Below, in pieces: positions 36,946 through 46,285 of a stretch of DNA of 64,000 nucleotides (its first letter is position 1; every line of letters begins with the position of its first letter). A program made the translations under genes and the position numbers. The notes under the pieces are model-generated. The model was given only the letters and a program-made list of their open reading frames with translations. It was not told the origin of the DNA and did not search any database. Where the stretch lies: NCBI RefSeq assembly GCF_002198715.1, contig NZ_MWLK01000021.1:275816-339815 (forward strand), in the 5' to 3' direction. This DNA is from Rhodomicrobium sp. R_RK_3. Lineage in GTDB: Bacteria; Pseudomonadota; Alphaproteobacteria; Rhizobiales; Rhodomicrobiaceae.

Positions 36946-38718
36946 ATGGTTTCTGAAACGATGGGCGGCGCGCGCGACGCGCTCTCGGTCCTGGGCGTCG
37001 GCGGGCGCAAGGCCGTCCGCGCCGTGATGACCTCATCCTTCACGCGCGCGCTGATCGGGGCGCCCAACGCGCATCACCTGCGCATCATCCCGCAGGATTT
37101 GCGCACGGCCGACCCGAGCTTCGCCAGCGAGCTGTATGACGGGTATTTCGGCCTCGCCGGCACCGTCGCGCTGACCGGCTCGGAATCGCCCTATACCATC
37201 CAGCCGCCGAGCATCCTGTGGCAGAAGGAGCTGTATTCGCTCGGCTGGCTGCACAATCTGGAAGCCGCCCGCGACGAGATCGCCCGCGAAAAAGCCCGGG
37301 CGCTGGTCGCGGACTGGATCGGCCACAGCCGCAACGCCCCGCCGGTCGCCTGGGACGTCGACATCGTGGCGCGCCGAGTAATCTCGCTGCTCTCCCATGC
37401 CGGGTTCCTGCTCGAAGGCGCCAAGACACCTTACTATGAACTGGTGATGCGGGCACTGTCGGCCGAGCTGCATTATCTCTCGGTCGCCTATACCGATCCC
37501 GGCAACACCGCGCCGCGCCTGCGCGCCCTGACCGCGCTGCTGCTCGCGGGTCTGTGCATCGCGGAGCAGCACAGCTATGTCACCAGCTTCCTGCCGACCT
37601 TCTGCGTCGAGCTGGAGCGCCAGATCCTGCCCGATGGCGGCCATGTCTCGCGCAATCCGCATACGCTGATCGACCTGCTGCTGGAATTTCTGCCGCTCAA
37701 GCAATGTTTTCTCGCCCGCTCGCATGAGGCGCCGGAAGCGCTGAACAGCGCCATCAACCGCATGATGGGCATGATCCGCTTCATCCGCCTCGGCGACGGC
37801 TCGCTCGCCCGTTTCAACGGCATGAGCGCCACCCGCTCCGACCTCACTGCCGCCATCCTCGCCTATGCCGACGACAATGACATGCCGCATTTCAACGCGC
37901 CGGATTCGGGCTATTGCCGGCTGCATCGCGGCGACACCGTGCTGATCGCCGATTGCGGGCCGCCGCCGCCCTTCGCCGCCAGCAGCGACGCCCATGCCGG
38001 TTTCCTCGCCTTCGAAATGACCTCCGGCATCGAGCCGATGATCGTCAATTGCGGCGCGCCGCGCGATGAAAGCTCCGACTGGGCCATCGCCTGCCGCTCC
38101 ACCGCCGGCCATTCGACGCTGACGGTCAGCGACATCTCCTCCTCGAAGCTGGTGAAGCGGCGCGTCGGCTTTCCGGCGCGTCCCATGCACCTGCTCTCCG
38201 GCCCGAAAACCGTGCGCGGCGAAGTCAAGGAGGACCAGGGCGACCTCCTGCTGCGCGCCATGCATGACGGCTACAAGGACCGCTTCGGCTTCATCCATCA
38301 CCGCCGCCTGCGCCTCGTCGCCAATGGCAAGGTGGTGGAGGGCGTCGACCAGCTCGCCTGTCCGGCGCAGGGCAAGCCGCTGACCAGGGACGGCGACAGT
38401 TTTGCCATCCGCTTCCACCTGCATCCGCGCGTCTCCCCGCGCCTCGACGCCGAGGAGAACAGCGTCAGCCTCACCCTGCCGGACGCGCAATTGTGGAAAT
38501 TCCGTGCGGCGGGCGCGCGGGTCGAGATCGAGGAGAGCATCTTCCTTGCCGACCCGATCATCCAGAAGCGCAGCCTGCAAATCGTGCTGCGGGGCAAATG
38601 CGCCTCGGAGGTGCATGTGGTCTGGTCGGTGCGCAAGATCGAGACCAATGTCCGCGATTCCAGCCGCAGCGGCTATCGCGGCGCCGCGCGCGCGATCGAG
38701 GATGGCGGGCAGGGGTGA
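36946..38718 (+). CDS. Heparinase II/III-like protein
   Basis: A 590-residue protein of the heparinase II/III family, built from an N-terminal alpha/alpha toroid (about residues 80-300, with LYSLGWLHNLEAA and MMGMIRFIRLGDGSLARFNGM) and a C-terminal beta-sandwich (DSGYCRLHRGDTVLIADCGPP, HAGFLAFEMTSG, TAGHSTLTVSD). Rhizobiales commonly encode this cytoplasmic-looking version without a signal peptide. Whether it cleaves acidic polysaccharides has to be tested. Single gene; start ATG at 36946. Confidence 0.88.
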   Translation: MVSETMGGARDALSVLGVGGRKAVRAVMTSSFTRALIGAPNAHHLRIIPQDLRTADPSFASELYDGYFGLAGTVALTGSESPYTIQPPSILWQKELYSLGWLHNLEAARDEIAREKARALVADWIGHSRNAPPVAWDVDIVARRVISLLSHAGFLLEGAKTPYYELVMRALSAELHYLSVAYTDPGNTAPRLRALTALLLAGLCIAEQHSYVTSFLPTFCVELERQILPDGGHVSRNPHTLIDLLLEFLPLKQCFLARSHEAPEALNSAINRMMGMIRFIRLGDGSLARFNGMSATRSDLTAAILAYADDNDMPHFNAPDSGYCRLHRGDTVLIADCGPPPPFAASSDAHAGFLAFEMTSGIEPMIVNCGAPRDESSDWAIACRSTAGHSTLTVSDISSSKLVKRRVGFPARPMHLLSGPKTVRGEVKEDQGDLLLRAMHDGYKDRFGFIHHRRLRLVANGKVVEGVDQLACPAQGKPLTRDGDSFAIRFHLHPRVSPRLDAEENSVSLTLPDAQLWKFRAAGARVEIEESIFLADPIIQKRSLQIVLRGKCASEVHVVWSVRKIETNVRDSSRSGYRGAARAIEDGGQG

Positions 38719-38913
38719 GGCGCCGCGGCCCGCGCATTCTGGCCACATTCGGGCGTTGCACTCCGGTCCGAGTCGGCATGTGCGAAGAATTTCCGCCGTT
38801 TTGCCGCCGCAATTCGGCTGCGCAGCCAGTTGGCAGTTCGCGCCGCTGCGTATAGTGTAGGGCCCCGACGGGACACAATCCAGACGACCAGCCCACATTG
38901 GCGGACGCTTTCC

Positions 38914-41900
38914 ATGGTCGAGGCCTCTTCCAGAAGCGAGATCGCGGCGCGCGCCGGCGATCGCCAGATCGTCACCATCCTGTTCGCGGACGTGGTCTCG
39001 TCCACGAAGCTCACCGCCAATCTCGATCCCGACGACATTCGCGAGCTGATGGATCACGCGACCGCCGTCATGGCGAGCGCCGTCCGCAGCTATGACGGCG
39101 CCGTCGTGCGCTTCCAGGGCGACGGCATCGAGGCGGTTTTCGGCGCGCCCCGGCCCGCAGAGGATCACGCGGTGCGCGCCTGCCTCGCCGGTCTCGCCAT
39201 TCAGAAAGCCTTCGCCGCCAATGCCTTATCCGGATTGCCGCCGGGCGCCAGTCCGAAGGATCTGCTGCGGGCGCAATTGAAGGTCCGCGTCGGCATCCAT
39301 TCGGGCCTCGTCATCGCCCGCGAGGTGAACAGCGATCTGGGGGGCGGCCTCGACATGCTCGGCGCGACGGTGTCGCTGGCGGCGCTCGCGGAAAAAATCT
39401 GCCCGGCCGGCGCCGTGACGGCGACCGAGGCGACCGCCGATCTGGCCGGCGCCTTCCTGGAGGCGCGGCCCTTCAACGCCGCCGGGCACGAGCTCAGCAG
39501 CCAGTATAATTTCGTCGAAGTGCTCGGCGTCAACCTCTCCGCCCCCGCGCTCGCCCGCGATCTGTTCGTCGGACGCATCGACGAGCAGCAGATGCTGCTG
39601 CGCGCGCTCGATGAGGCGGCGCAGCGCGGGCGCATCGTGGCCCTCGTCGGCGATCCCGGCATCGGCAAGAGCCGGCTGTCGAGCGAGATCGCCCGCAGCG
39701 CCGCCGCCCGGCAGATCCCGCACCACCAGATCCGGGGCCTGTCGCTGATGCAGGCGACGCCCTATGCGCCGATCCCGGCCTTCCTTGGCGCGCTGCTCGG
39801 CATCGCCGACCGGCGCGACGGCCAGAGCGCCGCCAGGGCCGCCGCCAATCTCGGCCTCACCGACACCGAGACCGCCGGGCTCATCGAATTGCTGGCCATG
39901 CAGAGCGAGCCGCGCGCCAGCCGCATCGCCGCCGACGGCCAGGAGCACAGCGACGTGCTGCAGGAAGCCTTCAGCGCGGTGGTCGCCAAGGCCTGGGGGC
40001 AGGCGCCGGCGCTTCTCGTCATCGACGACATTCAACTGCTCGACGCCGAGACCGTCGCCTGCCTGCGCCGGCTCGCCCGGCAGATCGGCGACAGCCGCGC
40101 CTTCATCCTGGTCAACGGCCGCCCGGAATCGCGCGACATCATGCGGCGGATGACGGCGGAATTCATCGATTTGCGCCCGCTCGGCAAGGACCATCTGCTC
40201 GAGCTGGTGGCCTCGCTCGCCCCGCATATCGCCGAGGATGGCGAACTCGCCAACCGCGTCGCCGAGCGCTCGGGCGGCGTGCCCTTCGTGCTGGAGCAGA
40301 TTCTCCGCGCCATGTCGCGCCAGGGCGCGTCCTTCGACGACCGCATCCTGCCGACCAATGTCGAATCCATCATCCTCGCCCGGCTCAACCGCCTCTCCGG
40401 CGAGGCCAAGCATTTTGCCCAGCTCGCCAGCGTCCTCGGCGAGGAAAGCGACTATCCGCTGCTGCGCTGCGCGGCCGCGCCCTCGCTCGGCGACCCGGAG
40501 CGCTGCGTCAAGGAACTGGTCGAGGCCGGCTTCTTCGTGCCCGTCGCCGCCGACACGGTCCGCTTCAAGCATGCCCTCATCCGCGACGCCTGCCTCGACA
40601 GCATCGTCCGCCCCGAGCGCCAGCGCCTGCACGCCCGGATGCTGGACTGCTTCCAGGAGCAATATGCCTCGCTCTCGCCCTATTTCGAACAGCTCGCCTA
40701 TCACGCCGAGGGCGCCGGGCGCGACGATCTCGCCGTCGAATATCTCTGGAGCGCCAGCAAGAACGCGGCGCGGAACTCGGCCGTGCATTCGCTGGAAATC
40801 CTCCTGGAGCGGGCGATGGCCTGCTGCCAGCGGCTCGGCGCGGCGGGGGAGAAGCGCGAGGTCGATTTCGTGCTGCTCGCCTTCGACGCCCTGCAGCAGC
40901 ATGGCAAGCTGATGAGCGTCGTGCCCCGGCTCGGCCGCACTGCGGACCTGGCCGCGCAGCAGGGGCGCAAGGACAAGGAATGCCTCGCCCGCGCCCATCT
41001 TGCGACGGTGCTTTGGTTCCAGGCGCAGCACCATGACGGGCGCAAGCTCGCCGAGCGCGCCGTCGATCTGGCGCGGGAGATCGGCGCGCTGCCGGCCTTG
41101 CTGCACACCCAGTTCACGCTCGCCAATCTGCGCATCGGCTGCGGCGACATTCCCGGCGCCATCGCCCTGCTGCGGGCCAATATCGAGCTGCTCTCCGGCG
41201 ACCTCGAGCGGGCCTCGCTCGGCGCGGTCGGCCTGCCGAGCGTGATGTCGCGCAGTTTTCTCGGCTGGTATCTGACCGACCAGGGCCGGCTCAGCGAAGC
41301 CGCCGAGACCATCGAGCGCGCCGTCGCCGTCGCCGATGCGGTCGGCCGCCCCTATCCGCGCGTGCTCGCCCACCTTTCGCGCGGCAGGATGCTTTACGAG
41401 CGCGGCGATTATGGCGGTGCGGTCGACAGGCTGACCGAAGTGCGCGATTGGTGCTGGCAGCACCGCATCTATGCGATGGAGCCCGCCGTCACCGGCCTGC
41501 TGGCCTCCGCGCTCTGCCGGACGGGGGCGGCAAGCGCCGCGCTCGCCGCGACGGAAGCCTCCATCGCCAAGGAGTTCTACCGGGGCGCCGCCCGCATGGC
41601 CTGCTTCTACCTCTTTGCCGGGCACGGCGAAGCGCTGGTCGGCTGCGGGCAGCCGGAGCGCGGCGCGGCGGTGATCGCCAAGGCCGTCCGCGAGACCGAG
41701 ACGCCCTATGACCCCTGCCTCTGCGTGCCGGGGCATATTCTGGCGGGACAGATTTCTTGCGCCGCCGGCGATTTCGAGCGCGCCCGGCCCGAATTCGGCA
41801 GGGCCTTGAGCGTCGCCCTGGCGATCGGCATGGTTCCAGGCGCCGCGCGGGCCTATGAGGGCCTCGCCGAATGCAGCCGGGAGGCCGAGACCCATCTCTT

Positions 41901-41973
41901 CAGGCAAAATGCCGAGGCCGCCGCCCGCCTCTACAGGCAATGCGAAATGGCGGTGCCTCCGGCGCTTTGCTGA
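38914..41973 (+). CDS. Class III nucleotide cyclase domain fused to AAA ATPase and TPR-like repeats
   Basis: About 1019 residues. The N-terminal class III cyclase domain has both metal-binding Asp positions: D26 in ILFADVVSSTKL and D70 in RFQGDGIEAVFGAP, plus VRVGIHSGLVIA. An AAA/STAND-type ATPase follows, with Walker A GDPGIGKSRLS (Lys252) and Walker B LLVIDDIQLLD, then a long helical region with TPR-like pairs to the end. Such proteins are probably ligand- or protein-responsive cyclases or regulators. I start at the ATG at 38914 because the upstream TTG at 38830 only adds non-conserved sequence. It converges on the DyP-P450 gene with 11 bases between them. Cyclase activity is plausible but not proven. 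Confidence 0.88.
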   Translation: MVEASSRSEIAARAGDRQIVTILFADVVSSTKLTANLDPDDIRELMDHATAVMASAVRSYDGAVVRFQGDGIEAVFGAPRPAEDHAVRACLAGLAIQKAFAANALSGLPPGASPKDLLRAQLKVRVGIHSGLVIAREVNSDLGGGLDMLGATVSLAALAEKICPAGAVTATEATADLAGAFLEARPFNAAGHELSSQYNFVEVLGVNLSAPALARDLFVGRIDEQQMLLRALDEAAQRGRIVALVGDPGIGKSRLSSEIARSAAARQIPHHQIRGLSLMQATPYAPIPAFLGALLGIADRRDGQSAARAAANLGLTDTETAGLIELLAMQSEPRASRIAADGQEHSDVLQEAFSAVVAKAWGQAPALLVIDDIQLLDAETVACLRRLARQIGDSRAFILVNGRPESRDIMRRMTAEFIDLRPLGKDHLLELVASLAPHIAEDGELANRVAERSGGVPFVLEQILRAMSRQGASFDDRILPTNVESIILARLNRLSGEAKHFAQLASVLGEESDYPLLRCAAAPSLGDPERCVKELVEAGFFVPVAADTVRFKHALIRDACLDSIVRPERQRLHARMLDCFQEQYASLSPYFEQLAYHAEGAGRDDLAVEYLWSASKNAARNSAVHSLEILLERAMACCQRLGAAGEKREVDFVLLAFDALQQHGKLMSVVPRLGRTADLAAQQGRKDKECLARAHLATVLWFQAQHHDGRKLAERAVDLAREIGALPALLHTQFTLANLRIGCGDIPGAIALLRANIELLSGDLERASLGAVGLPSVMSRSFLGWYLTDQGRLSEAAETIERAVAVADAVGRPYPRVLAHLSRGRMLYERGDYGGAVDRLTEVRDWCWQHRIYAMEPAVTGLLASALCRTGAASAALAATEASIAKEFYRGAARMACFYLFAGHGEALVGCGQPERGAAVIAKAVRETETPYDPCLCVPGHILAGQISCAAGDFERARPEFGRALSVALAIGMVPGAARAYEGLAECSREAETHLFRQNAEAAARLYRQCEMAVPPALC

Positions 41974-41984
41974 CGGCCCTTTGC

Positions 41985-44900
41985 TCAATCGATGCCGCCT
42001 CGATTGGGGTTGAACGGGTAGAATTTCAGCCGCAGCGCATAGTCCATCCGCGGCGGATATTCCACGACCTCGCCATTCGGCCCCGCAAGGCGCGTCAGCC
42101 CGCGGAACTTGCCCGCCGCGCGGAACAGCTCGCCCAGCACCAGCCGCCCCAGCGACTCGCCCCAGCAGCGATGCACCCCGCCCGGTGGCCCGAACAGCAG
42201 ATAGGCGCCCGGATCGCGCTTCGGCCCGCCGAGCGGCTTGGGCAGATGCGCGCCGAGCGAGAATTTGTTCGGGTTCTCGAAAATCTCGGGGTCGCGGCAG
42301 GCGACGGGCAGCAGCGCCGCCACCCAGTCGCCGCGATTGACCTGCGCGCCGCTCGGCAGGGTGGTCGTGGTATCGCAGCGCCGGAAGATCGCCGGGGCGG
42401 ACGGGTTCAGCCGCAGCAATTCATAGGCCAGCAGCTCGACATTGCTGTAGTGCTCGGGCGCCGGCAGTCCGTCGAGGACGGGGACGAGCTTCGACAGGTC
42501 GAAGCGGAAGGCCAGCGCCGCCTGGATCGCCTTCGAGAAGGGCAGGGCGATGTTCATCGAGATGGTGGTCATGATGTCGGCGAGGATCGCCCGCACCTCG
42601 GCGAAATAGGCGTCGGTCTCGATGTCGGTCGCGCCGGGTGGTGCCTGCCGGACCAGCTCCTGCAGCAGCGTGCGGGCGGGGCGCTTGGGGTCCGGCACTT
42701 TCAGCCGCTCCTCCATGATGGCTTCGTCGATATAGGTGAACATCTCCGATGTGCCCTGGATGGCCGCCTCGGTCAGCTCGCGCTTGTCGAGGATGTTGCC
42801 GATCACTTCGGCGAAGGCGAGCCGGGACCACATCTGCGTCGTGACATAGCCGGGCTCGGCGATCTGCTGCTCCTGGCGGTTGCGCAGCCAGTCCGGCGGC
42901 AGCTTCATGATGTTGCGCTTGGCAAAGGGCAGCGCCACCACGAGTTCGCTCAGATGTTCGGGGCCGGGCAGGCCGATGAACTTCTTCAGGATGCGGTAGG
43001 GGATGTAGAAGGCCAGATCCTGCAGCACGTCGACCCGTCCGGTCTGCGAGACGCGGTGAACGATATTGTCGACGAGGTCGCGGATGAATTCGCGGACGTC
43101 GTTATTGGCCTCGAAGTCGGTCCATGGCTGCGCCTCCCACGCCCTGCGCATGGCGGCGAGCCGCCCGAGGCGCTTGTCGTTGAGCGGGCCGCCGGGGTCC
43201 ATGGTCAGCAGCAGATCCTCGCCGCGCGTGATCTCGCGGGCGGCCTGGTAATAATGCGCGACGGAGAAGGCCGGCTTTGCCGACGGGCCTCCGCTCACCG
43301 GACATTTGCCCTTGGTGCGGCCGTCCAGCACCATGGCGACATCCTTGTAGCGGCCGACGAAGACGAAGCTTTCGCGCGGCGCGGGCGGCGCGCCGTTTTC
43401 GCGGTATTCGTCCGGCAGCTCGACCCTGACCGCGCTTTGCGGGGTGCCCAGGATCATGCCGGCATAGCGCTTGAGCCGCGCTTCGCTGAGCAGCGACGGC
43501 GTCTCGGTATAGGAGGAGGAGAACGGCCCGAACGGCGCCGGCTCGGCCTTGATCCTCTCGCCGCGCGCGATGGTTTTCAGCGCATCGAGGCTCGGCACGA
43601 AGAAATATTCGCCGCCCTTCGTCGTGACGAAAGAGGGGATGCCGCAGATCGGCGCGACGCCCCCGGCCTCTAGGAAGCGGTCCTGCGCGCCGCCGCCATT
43701 CGAGCCGGTCAGCGGGCAGCGCCCCGCCCCGACCTGGCCGAGAAATTCGCCGCCATTCAGCCAGTCGCGCTGGATGACCTCGAATTGCAACTCGATGCGG
43801 GCATTCGCGGCGAGGAACAGCAGGCCGCGCTCGCGCCCGTCGCCGAGCGAATCCTCGGGCAGCAGCGGGCCGCCATAGGACATGCCGCGCCGGAGCAGCC
43901 GGTGCCGCTTGACCTCGTCGCGCCCGCCGGTGTCGCGCGGGTTAGAGCGGCGGATATGCGAGCCCACCGCGCATTTGCGCCCTTGCGGGTCTTCGGCGAA
44001 GAAGCGGAAATCATTGATCGAATTCTCCGCCTCCAGGCCGACATAGCTGGCGTCCGATTCCGGGTGGCGCACCAGCGGCGCGCCGCTCCGCCAGCGTCCG
44101 ACGATCTGCGCCGCCAGCCGCTCCTGCTCCTTCGGCGTCGAGCGCTGGCTCGCCAGGAAGGTGCGGAAGCCGGCGACGTCCTGCTCCAGCTTGCGGAGGA
44201 CCAGATAGGTGCTGCCGACGCGCAAGGTGGCGTTGGTGGGCTGGTCGGCGGTCAACTCGTCCTCGTCCGGCGGCCCGAGAAAGACCTCGCCCGCCGCGAC
44301 CGGCGCCCAGGTGCCGTCCTTGGCGGGACGGCCGCCGCCGGGCAGCGGGGTTCTGAGGCCGAGATCGATGAAAGGCTGGCTGATGCCGTCGCGGAAGCCG
44401 AAATGCTCGACGCGGTGGGGGAGCCGCTCGATCTCGGCCGCGCCGTTGCCATTGGCGACCTTATAGGGTGTCTGGCCGAACTCGACATGCAGCACCTCGA
44501 AGCCGAAGCGCAGGAACAGCAGCGCGAGCGCCTGACGCAGCCCTTCGTCGCCCGCATTGAAGGCGTCGACCTGCTTGCGGATGCGGTCCCAATGGGCAAA
44601 GCCGGTTTCGGTGACCTGGAAATAGGCGGTGAGCAGGCCGTGGATGGTGCGCTTGCCGAGCTCGCCGTCCCAGTTCTCCGGCGCGGAGCGGCCGACATCG
44701 CCGAGCCGTTCGGCGCGCACCGCCATGCCGTCGCGGAAGGCTTCGGGGAAGGAATCCAGCACCTGCTTGTCGATGATCGGCTGCTCGGCGTCGCCTTCGA
44801 CCGTCTTCAGCGCGGCGAGGCCGCCATGGGTGAAGCTGATATCGACGGCGGCAATGGAGAGATCGGACGAGGGCAGTTCGTCCTTGGCGCTGCGCAGGAG

Positions 44901-45413
44901 GCCGGCGCCCTGGCGTCCGGCATCCGGGCCGTTCTCGTAGCGCAGGCATTCATGGGCGCACACGCCGAGCAGGCCCTGGCGGAACCAGTCATTGGCCTTC
45001 GCCTCCTGGCTGAGCCCGGCATCGGGAAGCCTCAAATTCAGCTTCGCCAGATCGCCGGCGAGCGTCGTCTCGGCCTCGGGCGCGGCAAGGCCGAGCTGCT
45101 TCCTGAGGAAGGCCAGGAACCAGTCCGACCGGGCCTCGCCGTCACGCCTCGGCCGGTCCGTCGCCAGTCCGGCGAAGGAGTCCACCGACAGATCGTCGGT
45201 CGCGACGCGGGCGCGGGCGAGCTTGACCGCCTCGGCAGGGGCGAGCTGCTTCTCGCGGGCCGCAGCCGCCAGCGTCTCGTCCTTCAGCCTTTGCACCTCG
45301 TCGAGACCGAGGATGCGGAAGAACAGAAACAGCGACCAGTTGCGCTCCTTCTGTGCGCTGGCGAAATTGGCCTGGATGTTGCCGGCCAGTTGAGCGGTGC
45401 CGTTTTGACTCAT
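41985..45413 (-). CDS. DyP-type peroxidase / cytochrome P450 fusion protein
   Basis: A 1142-residue two-heme fusion. The N-terminal half is a dye-decolourising peroxidase: GFRDG motif at 339-343 with the distal Asp342, heme-ligand His486 in GSHIRRSNPRD, then RHRLLRRGMSYG and GLLFLAANARIELQFEVIQ, all typical DyP landmarks. The C-terminal half (from about 730) is a cytochrome P450: K-helix E998-x-x-R1001 and the heme-thiolate loop LLFGPPGGVHRCWG with Cys1083. The P450 I-helix reads ADIMTT at 945-950 and lacks the usual acidic residue before Thr. No signal peptide or reductase domain is present. A role in peroxide-driven oxidation, perhaps of a lipid, is inferred by analogy with fungal Ppo enzymes. 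The start overlaps the stop of the upstream partner gene (ATGA). Confidence 0.92.
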   Translation of the reverse strand: MSQNGTAQLAGNIQANFASAQKERNWSLFLFFRILGLDEVQRLKDETLAAAAREKQLAPAEAVKLARARVATDDLSVDSFAGLATDRPRRDGEARSDWFLAFLRKQLGLAAPEAETTLAGDLAKLNLRLPDAGLSQEAKANDWFRQGLLGVCAHECLRYENGPDAGRQGAGLLRSAKDELPSSDLSIAAVDISFTHGGLAALKTVEGDAEQPIIDKQVLDSFPEAFRDGMAVRAERLGDVGRSAPENWDGELGKRTIHGLLTAYFQVTETGFAHWDRIRKQVDAFNAGDEGLRQALALLFLRFGFEVLHVEFGQTPYKVANGNGAAEIERLPHRVEHFGFRDGISQPFIDLGLRTPLPGGGRPAKDGTWAPVAAGEVFLGPPDEDELTADQPTNATLRVGSTYLVLRKLEQDVAGFRTFLASQRSTPKEQERLAAQIVGRWRSGAPLVRHPESDASYVGLEAENSINDFRFFAEDPQGRKCAVGSHIRRSNPRDTGGRDEVKRHRLLRRGMSYGGPLLPEDSLGDGRERGLLFLAANARIELQFEVIQRDWLNGGEFLGQVGAGRCPLTGSNGGGAQDRFLEAGGVAPICGIPSFVTTKGGEYFFVPSLDALKTIARGERIKAEPAPFGPFSSSYTETPSLLSEARLKRYAGMILGTPQSAVRVELPDEYRENGAPPAPRESFVFVGRYKDVAMVLDGRTKGKCPVSGGPSAKPAFSVAHYYQAAREITRGEDLLLTMDPGGPLNDKRLGRLAAMRRAWEAQPWTDFEANNDVREFIRDLVDNIVHRVSQTGRVDVLQDLAFYIPYRILKKFIGLPGPEHLSELVVALPFAKRNIMKLPPDWLRNRQEQQIAEPGYVTTQMWSRLAFAEVIGNILDKRELTEAAIQGTSEMFTYIDEAIMEERLKVPDPKRPARTLLQELVRQAPPGATDIETDAYFAEVRAILADIMTTISMNIALPFSKAIQAALAFRFDLSKLVPVLDGLPAPEHYSNVELLAYELLRLNPSAPAIFRRCDTTTTLPSGAQVNRGDWVAALLPVACRDPEIFENPNKFSLGAHLPKPLGGPKRDPGAYLLFGPPGGVHRCWGESLGRLVLGELFRAAGKFRGLTRLAGPNGEVVEYPPRMDYALRLKFYPFNPNRGGID

Positions 45414-46285
45414 TTCAGCCTTCCCTTGACGCGGTCGCCTTGCGTCTCGTCGTAAGTGCCGCCCGGTGCCGGGAAATCGGCGGAATATTGCATATTGGCG
45501 CGCAGGAATTCATCGAGCAGCGGCCCGATATCCTCGCGCGAGGTGCCGTCCGGATTGCGCGTGCGGGCGATGAATTCGTCGAAGCGGTCCTTGAAGACGC
45601 GGAGCTGCTGCACCTTCGGCACGGTCAGGCTCGGATAGGCGGCGTAGAAGACGTCGGTATTGATCTGGTGGCGGCGGGCATAGAGCCAGAACTGGTCGAA
45701 ATCGCGCGCGCCCGGATAGCCGTAGCAATTGCCCCAGACCCGGTCGACATCCTCGCGGATGGTCTGCACGACATGGCGGACATAGGATTTCAGATCGCCG
45801 TCGAAGGTCACCACGAAGAGCAGCCAGGAAAGCAGGCGCGGCCGCTTCGCCTCGTCCGGCCCCGGCGCGCCGCCGGCCGGGAATTCGCGGTAATCGTCCA
45901 GGGCCTCGGGCGTGTGCTGGAGGCCGCGCGTCGCGGTCGAGGGCTCGGCATCTCCCTCCTGCGGCGCGGCGGGCGGCAGCCGGTCCTCGACATAGCGGAT
46001 GCCGGGCACGTCGGAATATTGCAGATATTGCTCGGGCCGCAGGATCAGCCAGCGCGCGTAATGGATCGAGGTGATCGGCCGCACGAAGGACGGCACGGAG
46101 GCCGCCTCGCGCCGTTGCAGCGATTGCAGATGGTCGCGCAGCCGCTCCTCATAGGTGCGCCGCTCGCCGGGGACGCGTCCCGGGATGATGGGCGTCAGCA
46201 GGCTCAGCTCGCTGACCACGCCCGATGTTTTGGAGGCCGCCCATTCCAATGAAGATCGCGCGGTCGGAACATAAGCAATCACCAT
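45410..46285 (-). CDS. Uncharacterised protein coupled to the DyP-P450 fusion
   Basis: A 291-residue soluble protein, first in a two-gene operon; its stop overlaps the DyP-P450 start, so the products are made together. I do not recognise a named family. Two segments look like paired core strands of a ferredoxin-like fold: ITSIHYARWLILRPEQYL and RLLSWLLFVVTFDGDLKSYVRHVV, followed by VDRVWGNCYGYPGARDFDQFWLYARRHQI. The short region between them (about residues 100-140) is Pro/Glu-rich and probably flexible. It has no signal peptide or cofactor motif that I can name. It may supply substrate, product handling or a structural partner to the fusion enzyme. The start ATG is at 46285. Confidence 0.85.
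   Translation of the reverse strand: MVIAYVPTARSSLEWAASKTSGVVSELSLLTPIIPGRVPGERRTYEERLRDHLQSLQRREAASVPSFVRPITSIHYARWLILRPEQYLQYSDVPGIRYVEDRLPPAAPQEGDAEPSTATRGLQHTPEALDDYREFPAGGAPGPDEAKRPRLLSWLLFVVTFDGDLKSYVRHVVQTIREDVDRVWGNCYGYPGARDFDQFWLYARRHQINTDVFYAAYPSLTVPKVQQLRVFKDRFDEFIARTRNPDGTSREDIGPLLDEFLRANMQYSADFPAPGGTYDETQGDRVKGRLK

Noticed and set aside
39226..41988. Open frame of 920 codons on the minus strand opposite the cyclase-ATPase gene
   Set aside because: No motifs. The plus strand shows cyclase and Walker motifs in one frame.
43785..45455. Open frame of 556 codons on the plus strand opposite the DyP domain
   Set aside because: The minus strand carries all DyP motifs. The plus product is an Ala/Glu/Arg-rich shadow.
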